Assembly: GCA_028285035.1 (NCBI GenBank)
Contig: JANQQF010000112.1
Span: 1-37,258 of the forward strand
DNA: 37,258 bases
From: Phycisphaerae bacterium
GTDB lineage: Bacteria > Chloroflexota > Anaerolineae > 4572-78 > J111
Reading direction: 5' to 3'
Shown here: piece after piece, positions 17,001 to 25,100 of the stretch
How the letters are laid out: each line of letters begins with the position of its first letter
Position numbering within the stretch: position 1 is the stretch's first letter
Translations under genes and position numbers: made by a program
Notes under the pieces: generated by a model
The model's database searches: none
What the model was told of the DNA's origin: nothing
What the model saw: the letters and a program-made list of their open reading frames with translations, nothing else

Positions 17001-17518
17001 AAAAAATGTGTGATGAGGCGGAACAGCACGCTCTAAAAACCGAGATGCCCTCGTTGCAAGCGATTGCCCTCACCTTTCAAGGGGGCATATTACTCGCCCT
17101 GAACGAACCCACCTTGGCTAGCGAATCCTACCAGCAGGCCTTGACAATTCGGCAGGATTTGGGCGAGCAACATCGAGCGATTGAAACGCTGGCCGGGCTG
17201 GGGCAGGTTTATCTCATTCAAAATGAGTTGGATCAAGCTCTAATTTATGTTGAACAACTTCTTGAATATCTGGCAGCTCAAGCAACCATTGACGGTTTTC
17301 CCCTAGCGGGCATCCCCGCCCCCTTCCGGGTCTATTTGACCTGCCTCCAAATTCTGCAAGCCAACCAAGATCCCCGCATCGGTGACGTATTGGCGACAGC
17401 TCAAGCTCTCTTGCAAGCCCAGGTTGCAAAAATTGAGGATGAGGCGTTGCGCCATTCTTTTTTGGAAAATATTGTGACCCATCGAGAGCTGGCTCATTTG
17501 AGTCAAACCACCCTTTAG
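14096..17518 (+). CDS. SARP-family transcriptional activator (OmpR-type HTH, BTAD, NB-ARC-like ATPase, TPR)
   Basis: An 1140-residue AfsR/SARP-like regulator. Residues about 5-95 are an OmpR/PhoB-type winged helix ('LRLTLFGTPQVRLGE…KAEALLYYLA…REKLADLLW'). About 97-242 is the bacterial transcriptional activation domain ('YQGEFLASL', 'LELDPWRESAHRQMMRLLAL', 'LGVEPTSET'). About 255-560 is a STAND/NB-ARC-type ATPase with Walker A 'GPGGIGKT' (283-290), Walker B-like 'LLILDNFEQL', 'LLVTSRERL' and 'GIPLAL'. The C-terminal half is TPR repeats ('GNYDKAEDSFSRSLACFE' and similar). GGAG lies 6 bases before ATG 14096. Such proteins bind direct repeats of 11-bp period and recruit RNA polymerase; exactly such arrays precede three minus-strand units here and lie next to this gene. 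The signal sensed by the TPR/ATPase part is unknown. Confidence 0.95.
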   Translation: MTEELRLTLFGTPQVRLGETQLQFSTAKAEALLYYLAVTGRPQSREKLADLLWGEMPDAKAKRNLTATLTTLRKSLAPYLNVEPQTIAFNFESSHQLDVNFFQDYIQSSQQTEDLTPLRQATKLYQGEFLASLQVKKAYVFEEWLLTERERLRDLMLQALDLLIDDALNEGEAKRGLDYATQLLELDPWRESAHRQMMRLLALDGQRSAALAQFEICRQVLAEELGVEPTSETITLYERLRGTQTPIPNNLPPLSIFVGRVKLIRQVLTQLDQVECRLLTLVGPGGIGKTRLAIEAARQATQPQQALTGEVFQDGVYFVNLAPLNTAGTTSAPQLANGVATAIAETIDLTFHGSDNPFTQLLNYVKTKKMLLILDNFEQLADEAHILSHLLQQSSSLKLLVTSRERLKIVEEWVLEIEGLAYPERMDLLPLSEASTLADLESYEAIALFVAQGQQVQAGFSLSAPQAEPIVRICQLVQGIPLALVLAASWLPVLSCVEIVTEIENSLDFLETSLRNIPERHRSLRAIFNYSWQMLTTEEQTMYARLSIFRDGFTRKAAQQIVGANLNNLATLVDKSLLRLTENGRYEIHELLRQFAHEILLNQSAQTIQQKYSTFYLQFMVEQEAELWGQSPQLALAKIKVDLSNIRQAWQLAVTQVNLSVLEASIGGLSRFFDLSGFFAEGESLFSQTADQLPATSASDSKQVSQIQCRLWIEQARMMHRRGLPEQAVDIAKKATDLAQTLNAPTLAAMAHHQWGEAALHNGLYERAHTQLSQALTFIEPDKHQRIAGEIWRDLGQVAHRQGNYDKAEDSFSRSLACFEAISDARGVTIMLMNLSNLAYERGDLVKVRQSLAQVLHNFQQIDDRWGQCVVTVNLSVLAYEEANYTKGLVLVRQAMTLARQLQDKVHEALALNYLGNLLRDQGAFAKAKVTYAEALKLVQQTGDQYNEGFILADQAFLFYLMGDYHTAKKMCDEAEQHALKTEMPSLQAIALTFQGGILLALNEPTLASESYQQALTIRQDLGEQHRAIETLAGLGQVYLIQNELDQALIYVEQLLEYLAAQATIDGFPLAGIPAPFRVYLTCLQILQANQDPRIGDVLATAQALLQAQVAKIEDEALRHSFLENIVTHRELAHLSQTTL

Positions 17519-17583
17519 AGATCATCGGATTGGTAATTTGATTGGAGATTTATATCGATAGAAGATGTAATTTGATTGTCGGA

Positions 17584-17856
17584 CTACCCCCTTTCATCCC
17601 CCTCAAACCCCTCCGGTAATTCCTTTAACACCACAAAGGGGTGCCCTGTTGGAGAATAATCGGCCAATAAATCTTTGATCTCCCCTGCTGCCTCAAATCG
17701 ATCACTTGTTGTAAAGATGAAGCTAATCCGACGCCATTTATCAGCAACAATGGGTGGTATTTTGTGTAAAAGTGGTTCCAGATCTAGCTTGTGATACCAA
17801 GCAATCGCTTTTTAGAGTTTGAGGTATCCTGAAGTAAATCCCGTCACCGGACCAAT
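17584..17856 (-). pseudogene. C-terminal remnant of an unrecognised gene with an in-frame stop
   Basis: On the minus strand a coding-like frame runs from 17856 to the stop TAG at 17586-17584, interrupted once by TAA at 17814-17812. Both sides read as one protein end: 'GPVTGFTSGYLKL' before the stop, then 'KAIAWYHKLDLEPLLHKI', 'DKWRRISFIFTTSDRF' and 'TGHPFVVLKELPEGFEGD'. A single CAA-to-TAA change would explain the interruption. There is no ATG or ribosome binding site and another stop lies at 17859-17857, so the 5' part is gone. I do not recognise the family. Confidence 0.55.
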
Positions 17857-18154
17857 TCATGTCCTTCTTTCTACCTTAGCATAGTCATGAATTGCCCATT
17901 TATCTGGGCTGAATGTTTTTGTTGTGTAATTTGATATTCATCGTTTAATCAAGATCAGACATCAATACAAATTAGTATTGTTCAAGGGGACAAACACTAT
18001 ATCGTGGTAAAGCTCTCAAACATTAATTTGTTTAAAAACTTGATATGCTATGCTAGAATTAGCCTGTAAACATCCTATAGTCTACATCCTTATTCTTCGG
18101 ACTAGTATTTCGCGACATAAATAGAGCAACAATTATTTAGGGCGAAATACTTAA

Positions 18155-18206
18155 ACAGTTGGGCGTTGAGCTATAAAATAACTGTAGTCTTATTACGCCC
18201 AACTGT
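18155..18206 (+). promoter_or_regulatory. 12-bp perfect inverted repeat in the histidine kinase leader
   Basis: ACAGTTGGGCGT (18155-18166) and ACGCCCAACTGT (18195-18206) are exact complements separated by 28 bases, ending 22 bp before the ATG at 18229 and 11 bp before its GGAGG. It could be an operator for a dimeric regulator or an mRNA hairpin close to the ribosome binding site. The loop is A/T-rich. Confidence 0.6.
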
Positions 18207-18228
18207 ACTAGTCATTTGGAGGCTGCTT

Positions 18229-20787
18229 ATGTTTCAAGTGGGATATACCCCTATTATTTGGCCGTTTGTTATATCCCTATTAATCAGCATCTTTTTAGGC
18301 ATCTATGCTTTTCGACATCGGCATGTGCCGACGGCAAAGACATTTGCCTGGATGATGGTAGCTATGTCGATCTGGACTCTTAGCTATATCCTTGATAACA
18401 TCACGATTACACTTGAGGGTAAGATTTTTTGGGCTAAGATGAAATACTTTGGCAGTGTACCAGGACCAATGCTGTGGTTTGTACTTGCGTTGCAACTCAC
18501 TAAGAAAGATCACTGGCTAAAAAACCCGATTCTAAGTGGGTTATTGTGGGGATTCACGTTAATAACGATCGGCGTTGTTTTGACCAATGCATATCATGGC
18601 TGGTTCTGGACGGATCTTCGGATCATTTCTGAATTGACTGAGGTCAAGGGGGATCATGGCTTTTTCTTTTGGGTATATGCTATCGGGCTGTATCTAACCG
18701 TGTTTGTTAGCAGCGTGTTATATATCAATTATTATCGAACAACGCCTACGATCTTTCGACAACAAGCCTTCTTATTGGTCTTAGGCGGCATTATTCCTCC
18801 AACGATTGGCATTGTCGAAGACCTTCTCGGGATAGACCTCTTGCCGCCCCTCGATACGATTATTTTAGCCTTAATGCTTTCGGGAGTTTTATTTGGTTTG
18901 GCTATTTTTAGGTTTGGGGCGCTGAATGTTGTGCACATTGCCCACAATCTGGTCATAAAAAATATTAATGCCGGAATCATTGTGCTGGATCATTTAAAGC
19001 GTATTGTTGAACTCAATCCTTATGCTCGTCAAATTGTGGGTCAAAGACATGAGACTGCTATTGGAAAACCACTAGAGGATGTTCTTGCCGGTTGGTCTGA
19101 TTTGGACGTGATTGCGGGGCAAGAAAAAGAAATTAACATTGAACAAAATGGGGCGCAAGCCCACTATTTTGTTCAAATTTCTCCGATTAATGACGCTAGA
19201 AACACCTTGGCTGGATATGCGATGACCCTCTTTGATATTACCGCCCGAAAAAAGGCCGAGGAGAGTTTGCGTTTCGCTAAAGAAGCCGCCGATCAGGCCA
19301 ATCAGGCCAAGAGTGTCTTTCTAGCCAATATGAGCCACGAGCTGCGCACGCCACTGAATGGCATTTTGGGGTATGCCCAAATTCTTGATCGAGACCCCCA
19401 TCTGACCACTCGCCAGAAAGATGGTCTAGATATTATTTATAACAGCGGCCAGCATTTGCTCACCCTCATTAACGATGTCCTTGACCTGGCTAAGGTGGAG
19501 GCCAATCGGCTAGAGCTTAGCCCCGAGCCACTCAATTTACCCGCTTTTCTGGATGATGTGGTGGCCTTAATGGATATGGCCGCCCAACAAGAGGGTCTAC
19601 AATTTATCTATCAAGCCGATCCCCATCTGCCAGCACTTATCAATGCTGATGAAAAACGGCTACGCCAAGTATTATTGAATTTGCTGGGCAATGCGGTCAA
19701 GTTTACCGAGACAGGGCGGGTGATATTTCAGGTTTCAACCATAAACAATAATAGTTCAGATCCTAAAATTCAAAATATAAAATTCGAAATCACAGATACT
19801 GGTCCCGGTATATCGGCTGATCAGCAGGTGAAAATCTTCCAACCTTTTGAGCAAGCGGGTGATAGCCAACAACGCGAGCAAGGGACAGGGTTGGGACTCG
19901 TGATCAGCCAACAACTTGTTGAATTAATGGGAGGGAAGATACAGGTTGAGAGTCCATTGTCAAGCCTCCCTCCCCAAAGGGGTAGAGCAAAGACAGACAT
20001 TCTCTCCTTTGGAGGGCTTGATAGAGAGTATGGCCCTGGTAGTCTCTTCTGGTTTGAGGTTGGCTTCCCACTGCTTGAAAATGTCAGTGAGTCCGTTGAA
20101 ATTGCGCCTCAACGCATTATTGGGTATGAGGGTCCACGCCAGCGAGTGTTAGCTGTCGATGACAAAAATAGCAATCGCCTTGTTTTGCTGAATCTGCTGG
20201 AGCCGTTGGGGTTTGAGGTGGTTTTGGCGGAAAATGGGCAGGAGGCCCTTAAGAAAGCTAAGCAAGTCCTACCTGACCTGATTTTGATGGATTTGGTGAT
20301 GCCGGTGATGATGGGCTTTGAAGCCATCACGGCTTTACGCCAAATGCCGACTCTGGCTAATGTGCCGATTATTGCCGTTTCAGCCAGTGTCTTTTACATG
20401 GATCAGGCGCAAAGTCGACGGATTGGTTGTGATGATTTTTTGGCTAAACCGATAGAAACTGATAAATTGTACCAGCTACTACAGCACTATCTTAACTTGG
20501 AATGGGTGTATGAAACGGAGCCAGACCAGCCAACCAGCCAACCTTCCTTAACCGACCTTGATCCTGCTGACATCATGATCCCGCCTCAAGCTGAATTAGA
20601 AGTGTTATATGAATTGGCTCGCATAGGTAGTATGCGGGGGGTTGAAGAACAAGCCCACGACCTAATCGAGGCCTATCGTCCCTTTGCCCAGCGATTAATT
20701 ACCCTGGCTGAAGGGCTTGAGGATGAAAAGATTATTACCTTTTTAGAACAGTGTCTAAATCATGAACGCACGACTTCTCATCATTGA
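18229..20787 (+). CDS. Hybrid sensor histidine kinase (7TM-PAS-HisKA-HATPase-REC)
   Basis: An 852-residue membrane kinase. Residues 1-225 carry about seven hydrophobic helices, matching the histidine-kinase N-terminal 7TM sensor (HisKA_7TM). A PAS domain follows (about 240-350, '[23 protein letters not shown]'). The HisKA motif '[12 protein letters not shown]' places the phosphoacceptor at His370. The ATPase has an N box '[12 protein letters not shown]', G1 'DTGPGIS' and G2 'GTGLGLVIS'. A receiver domain follows with '[10 protein letters not shown]' (Asp688) and 'LAKPIE'. The last about 75 residues are helical. A 25-30 residue insert ('[13 protein letters not shown]' onward) sits after 'GGKIQVESP', where other kinases go straight to 'G.GS.FWFE'. 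ATG 18229 has GGAGG 6 bases upstream; an upstream TTG at 18166 lies inside the inverted repeat and is less likely. The gene overlaps the response regulator gene by 26 bp. Confidence 0.93.
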   Translation: MFQVGYTPIIWPFVISLLISIFLGIYAFRHRHVPTAKTFAWMMVAMSIWTLSYILDNITITLEGKIFWAKMKYFGSVPGPMLWFVLALQLTKKDHWLKNPILSGLLWGFTLITIGVVLTNAYHGWFWTDLRIISELTEVKGDHGFFFWVYAIGLYLTVFVSSVLYINYYRTTPTIFRQQAFLLVLGGIIPPTIGIVEDLLGIDLLPPLDTIILALMLSGVLFGLAIFRFGALNVVHIAHNLVIKNINAGIIVLDHLKRIVELNPYARQIVGQRHETAIGKPLEDVLAGWSDLDVIAGQEKEINIEQNGAQAHYFVQISPINDARNTLAGYAMTLFDITARKKAEESLRFAKEAADQANQAKSVFLANMSHELRTPLNGILGYAQILDRDPHLTTRQKDGLDIIYNSGQHLLTLINDVLDLAKVEANRLELSPEPLNLPAFLDDVVALMDMAAQQEGLQFIYQADPHLPALINADEKRLRQVLLNLLGNAVKFTETGRVIFQVSTINNNSSDPKIQNIKFEITDTGPGISADQQVKIFQPFEQAGDSQQREQGTGLGLVISQQLVELMGGKIQVESPLSSLPPQRGRAKTDILSFGGLDREYGPGSLFWFEVGFPLLENVSESVEIAPQRIIGYEGPRQRVLAVDDKNSNRLVLLNLLEPLGFEVVLAENGQEALKKAKQVLPDLILMDLVMPVMMGFEAITALRQMPTLANVPIIAVSASVFYMDQAQSRRIGCDDFLAKPIETDKLYQLLQHYLNLEWVYETEPDQPTSQPSLTDLDPADIMIPPQAELEVLYELARIGSMRGVEEQAHDLIEAYRPFAQRLITLAEGLEDEKIITFLEQCLNHERTTSHH
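19961..20020 (+). repeat. In-frame palindromic insert in the kinase ATPase domain
   Basis: Arms at about 19961-19980 (…CTCCCCAAAGG) and 20006-20020 (CCTTTGGAGGGCTTG) form an imperfect inverted repeat. The outer CAAGCC…GGCTTG and inner CAAAGG/CCTTTG pair, with a few unpaired bases in the left arm. It encodes the extra residues between the G2 box helix and the terminal strands of the ATPase. It resembles short palindromic elements that insert in frame in genes of cyanobacteria and Chloroflexota. Confidence 0.6.
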
Positions 20788-21778
20788 TGATAATGTCACC
20801 AACTTAAAAACCTCCATTAACACCCTGCAAAGCTATGAGTATGAGGTGTTGATCGCCCGGAACGGTCAGGATGGGGTACACCGAGCCAAAATTGCTCAAC
20901 CTGATCTGATTCTGCTTGACATCAAGATGCCGGATATGGATGGGTATGACGTCTGTCGCCTGCTTAAGGCTGATGAGCAAACCCGCCGAATTCCGGTCAT
21001 TTTTATCAGTGCCCTAGATGAAGTCTTTGATAAAATGACAGCCTTTTCGATTGGCGGTGTTGATTACATCACCAAACCCTTTCAAACCGAAGAAATCTTG
21101 GCTCGTGTCAAAACCCATTTGGCCTTGCGGTCCTTGCAAAAAGAGCTGCAAACCGCTAACGAGACCTTGGAAGAAAAAGTGCGGGTTAGAACAGCTGAAT
21201 TGGCCGAAGCCAATGCCCAACTTCAGACCGAAATTGAACAGCGTAAACAGCAGCAGCAGGAGAAAGACCACCTCTTTACCGTTGTTAGCCAGCAAAGCGA
21301 GCAACTCCGCAATTTGACCACGCTGCTTGTTCAGTCCCAGCAATCTGATCGGCAAGGTCTCGCCGCCGATTTACGCCAGGAAATTGCTCAGAAAATCGAG
21401 CTGGTTCAATCAAATGTTGCTTTGGCCCGACAGTCGTTAAATGTTGATAATCTGTCGCTTGTCACTGAATATCTGAATATTGCAGACGAGATGTTGGTGC
21501 AAATGGAACAATACGTTGTTCAGATAACCAACAACCTGCCTCAACCAACGCCGCAAGAACAAAATATAAGTGAAAATCCGTTGGTTAAGTTGTCTGGACG
21601 AGAACGGGAAGTGCTCCAACTCTTGGCTCAAGGTAAATCCCCTCCTGAAATCAGTAATATTCTAAATCTCGCTGTTACCTCTGTGTACACTTACACACAT
21701 CGTATCAAAGAGAAGCTGGATCTCGATGATATGTCTGACCTACTTAAATTTGCCCTGGATCATGATTTGATGGAATAA
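20762..21778 (+). CDS. Response regulator with receiver, coiled coil and LuxR-type HTH
   Basis: A 338-residue protein. The N-terminal receiver (1-125) has the acidic pair D9-D10, phosphoacceptor Asp53 in '[13 protein letters not shown]', 'ISA' and the conserved Lys of 'ITKPF'. A long charged coiled coil follows (about 125-210, '[20 protein letters not shown]'), then a helical segment, and finally a LuxR/GerE HTH (about 273-335, '[21 protein letters not shown]' region, ending '[18 protein letters not shown]'). The start ATG lies 26 bp inside the end of the hybrid kinase gene, so the two are translationally coupled and probably form one pathway. The target genes are not evident; the giant gene 330 bp downstream is a candidate by position only. 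Confidence 0.93.
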   Translation: MNARLLIIDDNVTNLKTSINTLQSYEYEVLIARNGQDGVHRAKIAQPDLILLDIKMPDMDGYDVCRLLKADEQTRRIPVIFISALDEVFDKMTAFSIGGVDYITKPFQTEEILARVKTHLALRSLQKELQTANETLEEKVRVRTAELAEANAQLQTEIEQRKQQQQEKDHLFTVVSQQSEQLRNLTTLLVQSQQSDRQGLAADLRQEIAQKIELVQSNVALARQSLNVDNLSLVTEYLNIADEMLVQMEQYVVQITNNLPQPTPQEQNISENPLVKLSGREREVLQLLAQGKSPPEISNILNLAVTSVYTYTHRIKEKLDLDDMSDLLKFALDHDLME

Positions 21779-21801
21779 GACTGTGGTAGGTTTTGATGAT
21801 C

Positions 21802-21835
21802 AAAAAGTCTTGGCTCAATTGTCAAGGCTTTTTTT
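21802..21835 (+). terminator. Intrinsic terminator of the kinase/response regulator operon
   Basis: AAAAAGTCTTG (21802-21812) pairs with CAAGGCTTTTT (21823-21833), 11 bp with one G-T wobble, a 10-base loop and a run of seven T residues. It starts 24 bases after the stop codon. Confidence 0.88.
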
Positions 21836-21977
21836 GATTCCGCAGCACTCTACTCGAATTCTTAAATGTATTAAATCTATGACAAGATTGTTTAGATTCT
21901 ACGACAGACAAACTGTTTTGGTTTTGATACCCTAACCAAACACAAAATACCCATAATCGTGCCATCAAAAATACCCC

Positions 21978-22067
21978 GCTACTAAAGAAAAGGACCCCTC
22001 CTTCAGGGATAGGGATAAAAAAGTTCCCTGAGACTTTCCTGATAGCTGTTTAGTAGCCTGAAAAGGC
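21978..22067 (+). promoter_or_regulatory. Structured leader candidate upstream of the giant gene
   Basis: The leader has nested complementary segments: GCTACTAAA (21978-21986) with TTTAGTAGC (22049-22057); CAGGGA (22004-22009) with TCCCTG (22025-22030); and GCCT-GAAA-AGGC (22056-22067), a GNRA-capped hairpin. A CCCT/AGGG pairing near 21996-22008 would compete with the second helix. It ends 38 bases before the ATG at 22106. No known riboswitch consensus fits convincingly. The rest of 21836-22105 shows no gene. Confidence 0.45.
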
Positions 22068-22105
22068 CAAACCGATGGCAAAAATTACATAGACTGGAGA
22101 GATTA

Positions 22106-25100
22106 ATGAACCGTCCTAATAATGAAGGTCGAAAAGTTTATATCTATGTTTCGCTAGCTTTAATTGGGCTGCTCACGTTAATACTTTTGCCGTCGTTGGT
22201 AGCGGCCCAACCAATGACCGCCAAGCAACAGCTTGAGCGAGCTTGGCGGTTTGCCATCAGTGTGGGAGTGTATGACTATGCCACTGACGCTACCCAAACC
22301 AGTCATCCCACCGCTCGGCTGGAAAACGCTGGCCGTCATCCTCGCAGTGAGCGGTTGCAGGTTGAAGGCGCGGTTAATATTCATGATGAGACGATGTCCC
22401 TCCGCTTGTGGGGCCAGGATATTGGCCCCGATGGGCTTGAGCTAAAGATTGAAGACGGTCAGGCATACGGACGGCTCAACACGCAGGAAGAATGGACCGA
22501 AATTGATAACCCGACCAACTTGTTTGCCCCGAATGGCGACCCGTTAGGCTTTTTGGCTGCGGCTGATAATATTCAATACCTAGACGGCTCAATCGAAGAA
22601 GCTGGGCCGGAGGCTGCTCTCTCTAGTACCCCTTTACCCACTTCATACTCGCGCTACCGCTTCGATATCGATGGTCCCCGTTACGCCGAATATATCCGAG
22701 CGCAGATGCAAACCCAAATGACCCAAAGCGGTGAATTGCCCCCCGGCCTGACCATCGGCGTCATTCAGCAGTATGTCGATATGACCGGGTGGGGTGAAAT
22801 CTGGCTTGATGAAGTGGGGCTACCCGTGCGCCAGGTCATCCACCTCGAATTCCCGCCGCAAAAGGATGCCCTCGATTGGTATGAGGCCAACATCGTTACC
22901 ACGTTTTCTGGTTGGGATGTGACCGCGATTGAACATCAATTGTTTTGGGCCATTCCTCGTTTGATTGATGATCCCTCACTTGTCATTCGAGATCCGCTTT
23001 CCCTCTTCCCAGCCTCATTTACGCCCGCTGATTTGCGAGAGGTGGGTCTAGTCCTGGGCCTTAGCTTGCTGTTAGTCGGACTAGGCTTGTTAGCCTTCAC
23101 CTATCGACGGTCACCGAAACTGTATGCGGCGGTGGCCCTAGCGACCATTGTCTCCATGCTCGTGACACCCTTATTACAAGTCGACCGGGTTCATGCCTTT
23201 TATGAGCGTCAACACGCCCATCAACTTGAAACTGAACAATCTAGCCAGACGCAGGAACCCGCAGCAGTAGAACAGGCAGAAGATGATTTCAATCCTACAA
23301 TCAACCCTCTGACCGATCAGCCTCCGCTTCAGACCCGCCCTGATGCGGCGCGGCCAAGCTTCCAACGCTCTACCGCCGATTGTCAGTCTAATGTTGACAC
23401 CGATGGGGATGGCTTGAATGATGATATTGAGTGTTATCAACTCGGCACGTTTCCCGACGATGTAGATAGTGATGGTGACGGTATTAGTGATAAGACTGAA
23501 GTCGTTGGCTTTTATAATCAGTGGTATCTCGACCCGCTCAATTTCGATAGCAATGGTGATGGTTTTAGTGATATGGCTGAGTGTCCCGCTCTGATTGATG
23601 TGGCTGAAGATGGTAGCCTGACCACACCCACTGGCTCATTCTGTGGTGATACCGATCAGGATGGGGTGCCCGACGTTTTCGATTTTGATAATGATGGCGA
23701 TGGCGTCCCAGACAGGGTTGATTCCGCGCCCTCATACCGGGGCGATTTGACCATAAATGCGCACAATTCCTTTGATTTATCTTTGAGCAATTATGACACA
23801 ACCAACGCCGGGGCCTTGGTGGTAGAGTTTGACCTACGCCCTAAGGTTTATGAACATCTCTTTCAGACCAATAATGTGTTTGATTGGCCCAGTAACGATA
23901 CCCAAGGACAGATTACACGGGTGCATGATACCACCCTGGCTGATTTGCCTAATGCCAACTTTGGTAGCAAAGCGACGTATGGGGATATGGTTGTTATGCC
24001 CATGTTGGAAATAAAATTCCCGGCCCCATCCGCCAATAGCGCCAATCCATCCGGCGGTTTGCCCATCAAAGCCAGTTTTAGTGGGTCAATTACTAACAGC
24101 AACCTAGAAGATTGGCTCGATACTGACATTTTGAAAGAGTATAGTATCGCTGTTAATCAAGACGCTGATAGCGGTGAAATATTTGCTTACATCCCTCTGA
24201 CACAAAAGATTGACACCGTTGGTAATACTCCAGTTGCCTGGACGGGGCAGATGCTTTACCGTCCCCAAGATAGCAGTTGGGGCCAAAACCACGAAGTGCG
24301 CCAAGTCTGGCTGGTAGAAGCCGCAGTAGATCAATGCGATACTACCGATATGACCGACACCTTCACCTACACCGACGATCAAGGTAACACCCAAACTATT
24401 GCCAAGCGTGATGCCGATGCCTATCAACGCTGGTGTGAAAATGATACGAACTGGGATACCCGCACTCAAATCATCCAGACCTACTATGAAGACTTTTACC
24501 TGACTGGCCTGGTTGTCCGTGAAGATTATAATTTTGAGATGGCGGTCATCGCCCAAAACAACGCCCTGAGTCAGCCTTATGAGAACTATCTGTGGCATTT
24601 GTCCAATGGCTTGGCTGGAACGTTTGGCGAGGGGCGGCGTCTCAGTGAGGACGGTCCCCGCTTTGACATTGATGAAATTGTTAACCGCTTTAGCCCAAGC
24701 AGCTCCGCAGTGTGGGATATTCCCCAAGGAACCTTCAGCTTGGAAACGGCTATCGGTAACAGTAGTTACGATAACCAAACCAGCGCGATGAGAGCGTTGG
24801 CTGAAACGCATATCCCCAACTTGCTAACCACCACCTATGCCGGTGCGACGAATGGGGTTGCGACGACCTTGCTGATTGCCCGCGAGGAGACCTTCAAAAC
24901 AACCACGTTGGATAATGATGATAGTGTTAATGACAGCACCGACAACACCCTGGTTGTCAATTTAAGCTCAATCAGCCAGCAAACCTTCACCGCCCTGAAC
25001 TGGTCGCCCTATCAGTATCAGTCCGGCAAATGGACCAGTACCGATCTGTACGACTATCAGGATGCTTTAGAGAACCAGTTGGAGAATGCCTTTGACAATA

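Larger units (their letters stand above)
17519..18228. other. Non-coding region between the SARP and histidine kinase genes
   Basis: Besides the pseudogene remnant at 17584-17856 and the inverted repeat at 18155-18206, this 710-bp stretch is A/T-rich and shows no gene. A 12-mer, GTAATTTGATTG, occurs twice at 17533-17544 and 17567-17578, and a 10-base part again at 17925-17934. No clear terminator follows the SARP stop. Promoter-like A/T-rich motifs (TTGTTT near 18028, TATGCT near 18049) are present but poorly spaced. Confidence 0.4.

Noticed and set aside
21493..21506. Further GTGCAAAT occurrence inside the response regulator gene
   Set aside because: It is a single copy within coding sequence without an 11-bp partner or a -10 hexamer.
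22025..22060. TPP riboswitch-like CTGAGA and CCTGAT motifs in the giant gene leader
   Set aside because: The surrounding helices and the rest of the TPP core are absent, and the downstream gene has no thiamine link.
22064..22078. Similarity of GGCCAAACCGATGG to parts of the cyclic di-GMP-I (GEMM) riboswitch
   Set aside because: The two fragments are adjacent here, whereas they are far apart in GEMM; the tetraloop-receptor arrangement is missing.
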